Assembly (NCBI GenBank): GCA_032126435.1
Contig: JAQBBE010000089.1
Span: 1 to 15,167 of the forward strand
Direction of reading: 5' to 3'
DNA length: 15,167 bases
Source: JAAXQD01 sp032126435
Lineage (GTDB): Bacteria; Desulfobacterota; Desulfobacteria; Desulfobacterales; UBA11574
The first letter of the stretch is position 1; each line of letters begins with the position of its first letter. The translations under genes and the position numbers were made by a program. The notes beneath the pieces were generated by a model. That model was not told the origin of the DNA. It searched no databases and was given only the letters and a program-made list of their open reading frames with translations. Shown here one piece after another: positions 13,601 to 15,167 of this stretch.

Positions 13601-14578
13601 ATGCTTTTCCCAGATTACAGACCCAGGCGGTTACGGCAGAGTGATGCGTTTCGTCGTATGATTCGTGAAACGAAACTTTCGGTAGACGACCTTATACTTC
13701 CACTTTTTGCCGTTCATGGTAAAGGGGTCAAAAACCCTATCGATTCGATGCCCGGCCACTATCAGTTATCCATAGATCATCTTGTGAAAACATCAAAAAA
13801 GGCATACGAACTCGGCATCCCTGCCATAATGCTTTTTGGACTTCCCGACAAGAAAGATCCCCTTGCAACCAGGGCTTACGCCAAAGACGGCATTGTTCAA
13901 AAAGCGACGCGCGCCGTAAAAGATAAGATACCCGACCTCGCCGTTATCACCGATGTCTGTCTGTGTCAGTACACGGATCACGGCCACTGTGGCTTTGTGG
14001 AGGGCCAGGTCATCGACAACGACGCCACCCTCGATCTTCTTGCCAGAACCGCCCTGTCTCATGCTCAGGCCGGTGCAGACATGGTGGCACCTTCGGATAT
14101 GATGGACGGCCGTGTGTCTGAAATTCGGAATATCCTGGATGAAAATGTTTTCAGCAACATACCCATAATGTCTTATGCAGCCAAATACTGTTCCGGATTT
14201 TATGGACCGTTTCGTGATGCTGCCGACTCGCCGCCTAAGTTTGGAGATCGTCAGACGTATCAGATGGATCCTGCCAATGCGCTGGAAGCTATCAGGGAAG
14301 TAACCATGGACATTGAAGAAGGGGCCGATATCATCATGGTTAAGCCTGCGCTTCCGTATCTTGACATTATCTACCGGGTCCGGGAAGAGATAGATCTTCC
14401 CTTGGCCGCTTATAATGTCAGCGGTGAGTTTGCAATGATAAAGGCCGCCGACAAAATGGGATGGATAGACGGCCATCGAGTGATGATGGAAGTCCTTACG
14501 TCAATTAAGCGAGCCGGAGCCGATATGATTCTGACCTATTTTGCCATTGAAGCTGCAGAAGCATTATCATCACAGTAA
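13601..14578 (+). CDS. hemB: Delta-aminolevulinic acid dehydratase (porphobilinogen synthase)
   Basis: HemB condenses two 5-aminolevulinate molecules to porphobilinogen, the common precursor of siroheme, heme and cobalamin. The 325-residue protein is full length. The zinc site is CLCQYTDHGHC with Cys-120, Cys-122 and Cys-130, so this is the Zn-dependent type. The substrate lysines are Lys-195 in MSYAAKYCSGFYGPFRDAA and Lys-248 in MVKPALPYLD, the Schiff-base site. ATG 13601 has AGGAG with a 5-nt spacer. It lies between the two radical-SAM genes of the Ahb route, and ahbD starts 4 nt after its stop, so hemB-ahbD is translationally close. Confidence 0.97.
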   Translation: MLFPDYRPRRLRQSDAFRRMIRETKLSVDDLILPLFAVHGKGVKNPIDSMPGHYQLSIDHLVKTSKKAYELGIPAIMLFGLPDKKDPLATRAYAKDGIVQKATRAVKDKIPDLAVITDVCLCQYTDHGHCGFVEGQVIDNDATLDLLARTALSHAQAGADMVAPSDMMDGRVSEIRNILDENVFSNIPIMSYAAKYCSGFYGPFRDAADSPPKFGDRQTYQMDPANALEAIREVTMDIEEGADIIMVKPALPYLDIIYRVREEIDLPLAAYNVSGEFAMIKAADKMGWIDGHRVMMEVLTSIKRAGADMILTYFAIEAAEALSSQ

Positions 14579-14582
14579 TGCC

Positions 14583-15167
14583 ATGACAAACACGTATAAT
14601 ACATCGACCCCTCGATCCCACCCCCACGGTGAAAAAAAAGGGAATGCGCTGCGCCTTGTCGCCTGGGAAACCACGCGAAACTGCAACCTTGCCTGTATGC
14701 ACTGCCGCGCATCGGCCACACACGGCCCGTTCAGCGGGGAACTCGACACCGATGCATCGTTCCGCCTCCTGGATCAAATCTCACACGTCGGAAAGCCGAT
14801 AATTATTCTAACCGGCGGAGAACCCCTTTTGCGACCGGATATTTTCGATATCGCAGGGTACGGCACAAAAAAAGGTCTCAGGATGGTCATGGCGCCCAAC
14901 GGCACGCTGATTACTGAAAAATTTGCCAAACAAATGGCGGATGCCGGCATTCAAAGGATAAGCGTCAGCCTTGATGGTGCCACCAGAGAAAGCCATGACA
15001 AATTCAGAGGGATAGACGGTGCATTTGAAGGTGCACTTCGCGGCATCAAACTGGCAAAAGAAGCCGGGGTAGAATTTCAAATCAACACGACCATAACAAA
15101 AACAAATCTTAAGGAAATCCCTGAAATCCAGGAACTGGCCATAAAACTGGGTGCAGTTGCCCACCAT
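14583..15167 (+). CDS. ahbD: Heme b synthase AhbD (radical SAM), 3' end outside the window
   Basis: AhbD oxidatively decarboxylates two propionates of Fe-coproporphyrin III to vinyls, the last step of the siroheme-dependent heme pathway. The 195 codons present run open to the window edge. The radical-SAM motif CNLACMHC has Cys-34, Cys-38 and Cys-41; GGEP lies at 78-81. APNGTLIT (about 97-104) and ISVSLDGAT are further family segments. The SPASM cysteines would be beyond the end. ATG 14583 is the likely start. The ATG at 14578 overlapping the hemB stop is out of frame and closes at once. There is no strong Shine-Dalgarno, so coupling to hemB translation is likely. It differs clearly from ahbC, so the two are ancient paralogues and not a recent duplication. 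Confidence 0.92.
   Translation, partial: MTNTYNTSTPRSHPHGEKKGNALRLVAWETTRNCNLACMHCRASATHGPFSGELDTDASFRLLDQISHVGKPIIILTGGEPLLRPDIFDIAGYGTKKGLRMVMAPNGTLITEKFAKQMADAGIQRISVSLDGATRESHDKFRGIDGAFEGALRGIKLAKEAGVEFQINTTITKTNLKEIPEIQELAIKLGAVAHH

Noticed and set aside
13793..14476. 227-codon minus-strand ORF inside hemB
   Set aside because: Antisense of an intact HemB with all catalytic residues.

Overview
The window looks like a chromosomal segment of a sulfate-reducing or related anaerobic Desulfobacterota, most likely of the Desulfobacterales type. This rests on gene content alone. The pointers are the siroheme-dependent (Ahb) heme genes ahbC-hemB-ahbD, a selenocysteine-encoding glutaredoxin-like gene, a PTS phosphorelay (HPr and EI) with no sugar permease beside it, and a branched-chain-type ABC transporter operon with an acyl-CoA ligase built in. 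Palindromic intergenic repeats are frequent. No tRNA, rRNA, CRISPR array, phage gene or transposase gene was seen.

Left half, minus strand (5649 down to 1): one operon in the order livG (ATPase), AMP-forming acyl-CoA ligase, livH and livM (permeases), and a periplasmic binding protein cut by the window edge. The genes overlap or lie close together, which suggests that uptake of a carboxylic acid is coupled to its CoA activation. The second ATPase (livF) is not in the window. A REP-like hairpin separates livH and livM, and a gap of about 210 bp precedes the binding protein.

Middle, minus strand (7124 down to 5959): a small gene that ordinary gene calling would miss. It is a glutaredoxin-like protein with TGA at codon 13 (UPYT motif) and a second TGA at codon 73, followed by two residues and TAG. 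A LOG/TIGR00730-family gene follows. A 181-bp palindromic, MITE-like element begins 2 nt past the LOG stop, and a good Rho-independent terminator lies beyond it. The remaining leader of the liv operon is A/T-rich and contains a possible promoter.

Right half, plus strand (7326 to 15167): ptsH-ptsI; then smpB with a TTG start; a 411-bp stretch with no convincing gene; a ClpX-like AAA+ ATPase that lacks the zinc-binding domain but keeps the IGF loop and carries a long C-terminal extension; and then ahbC, a repeat-rich intergenic region, hemB, and the first 195 codons of ahbD. HemB makes porphobilinogen at the start of tetrapyrrole synthesis. AhbC and AhbD perform the last two radical-SAM steps that turn 12,18-didecarboxysiroheme into heme b. 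The selenoprotein and ptsH genes are divergent, and a perfect 9-bp inverted repeat between them overlaps a consensus -35 on each strand.

The most notable items are the probable two-selenocysteine mini-glutaredoxin and the ClpX paralogue beside smpB.
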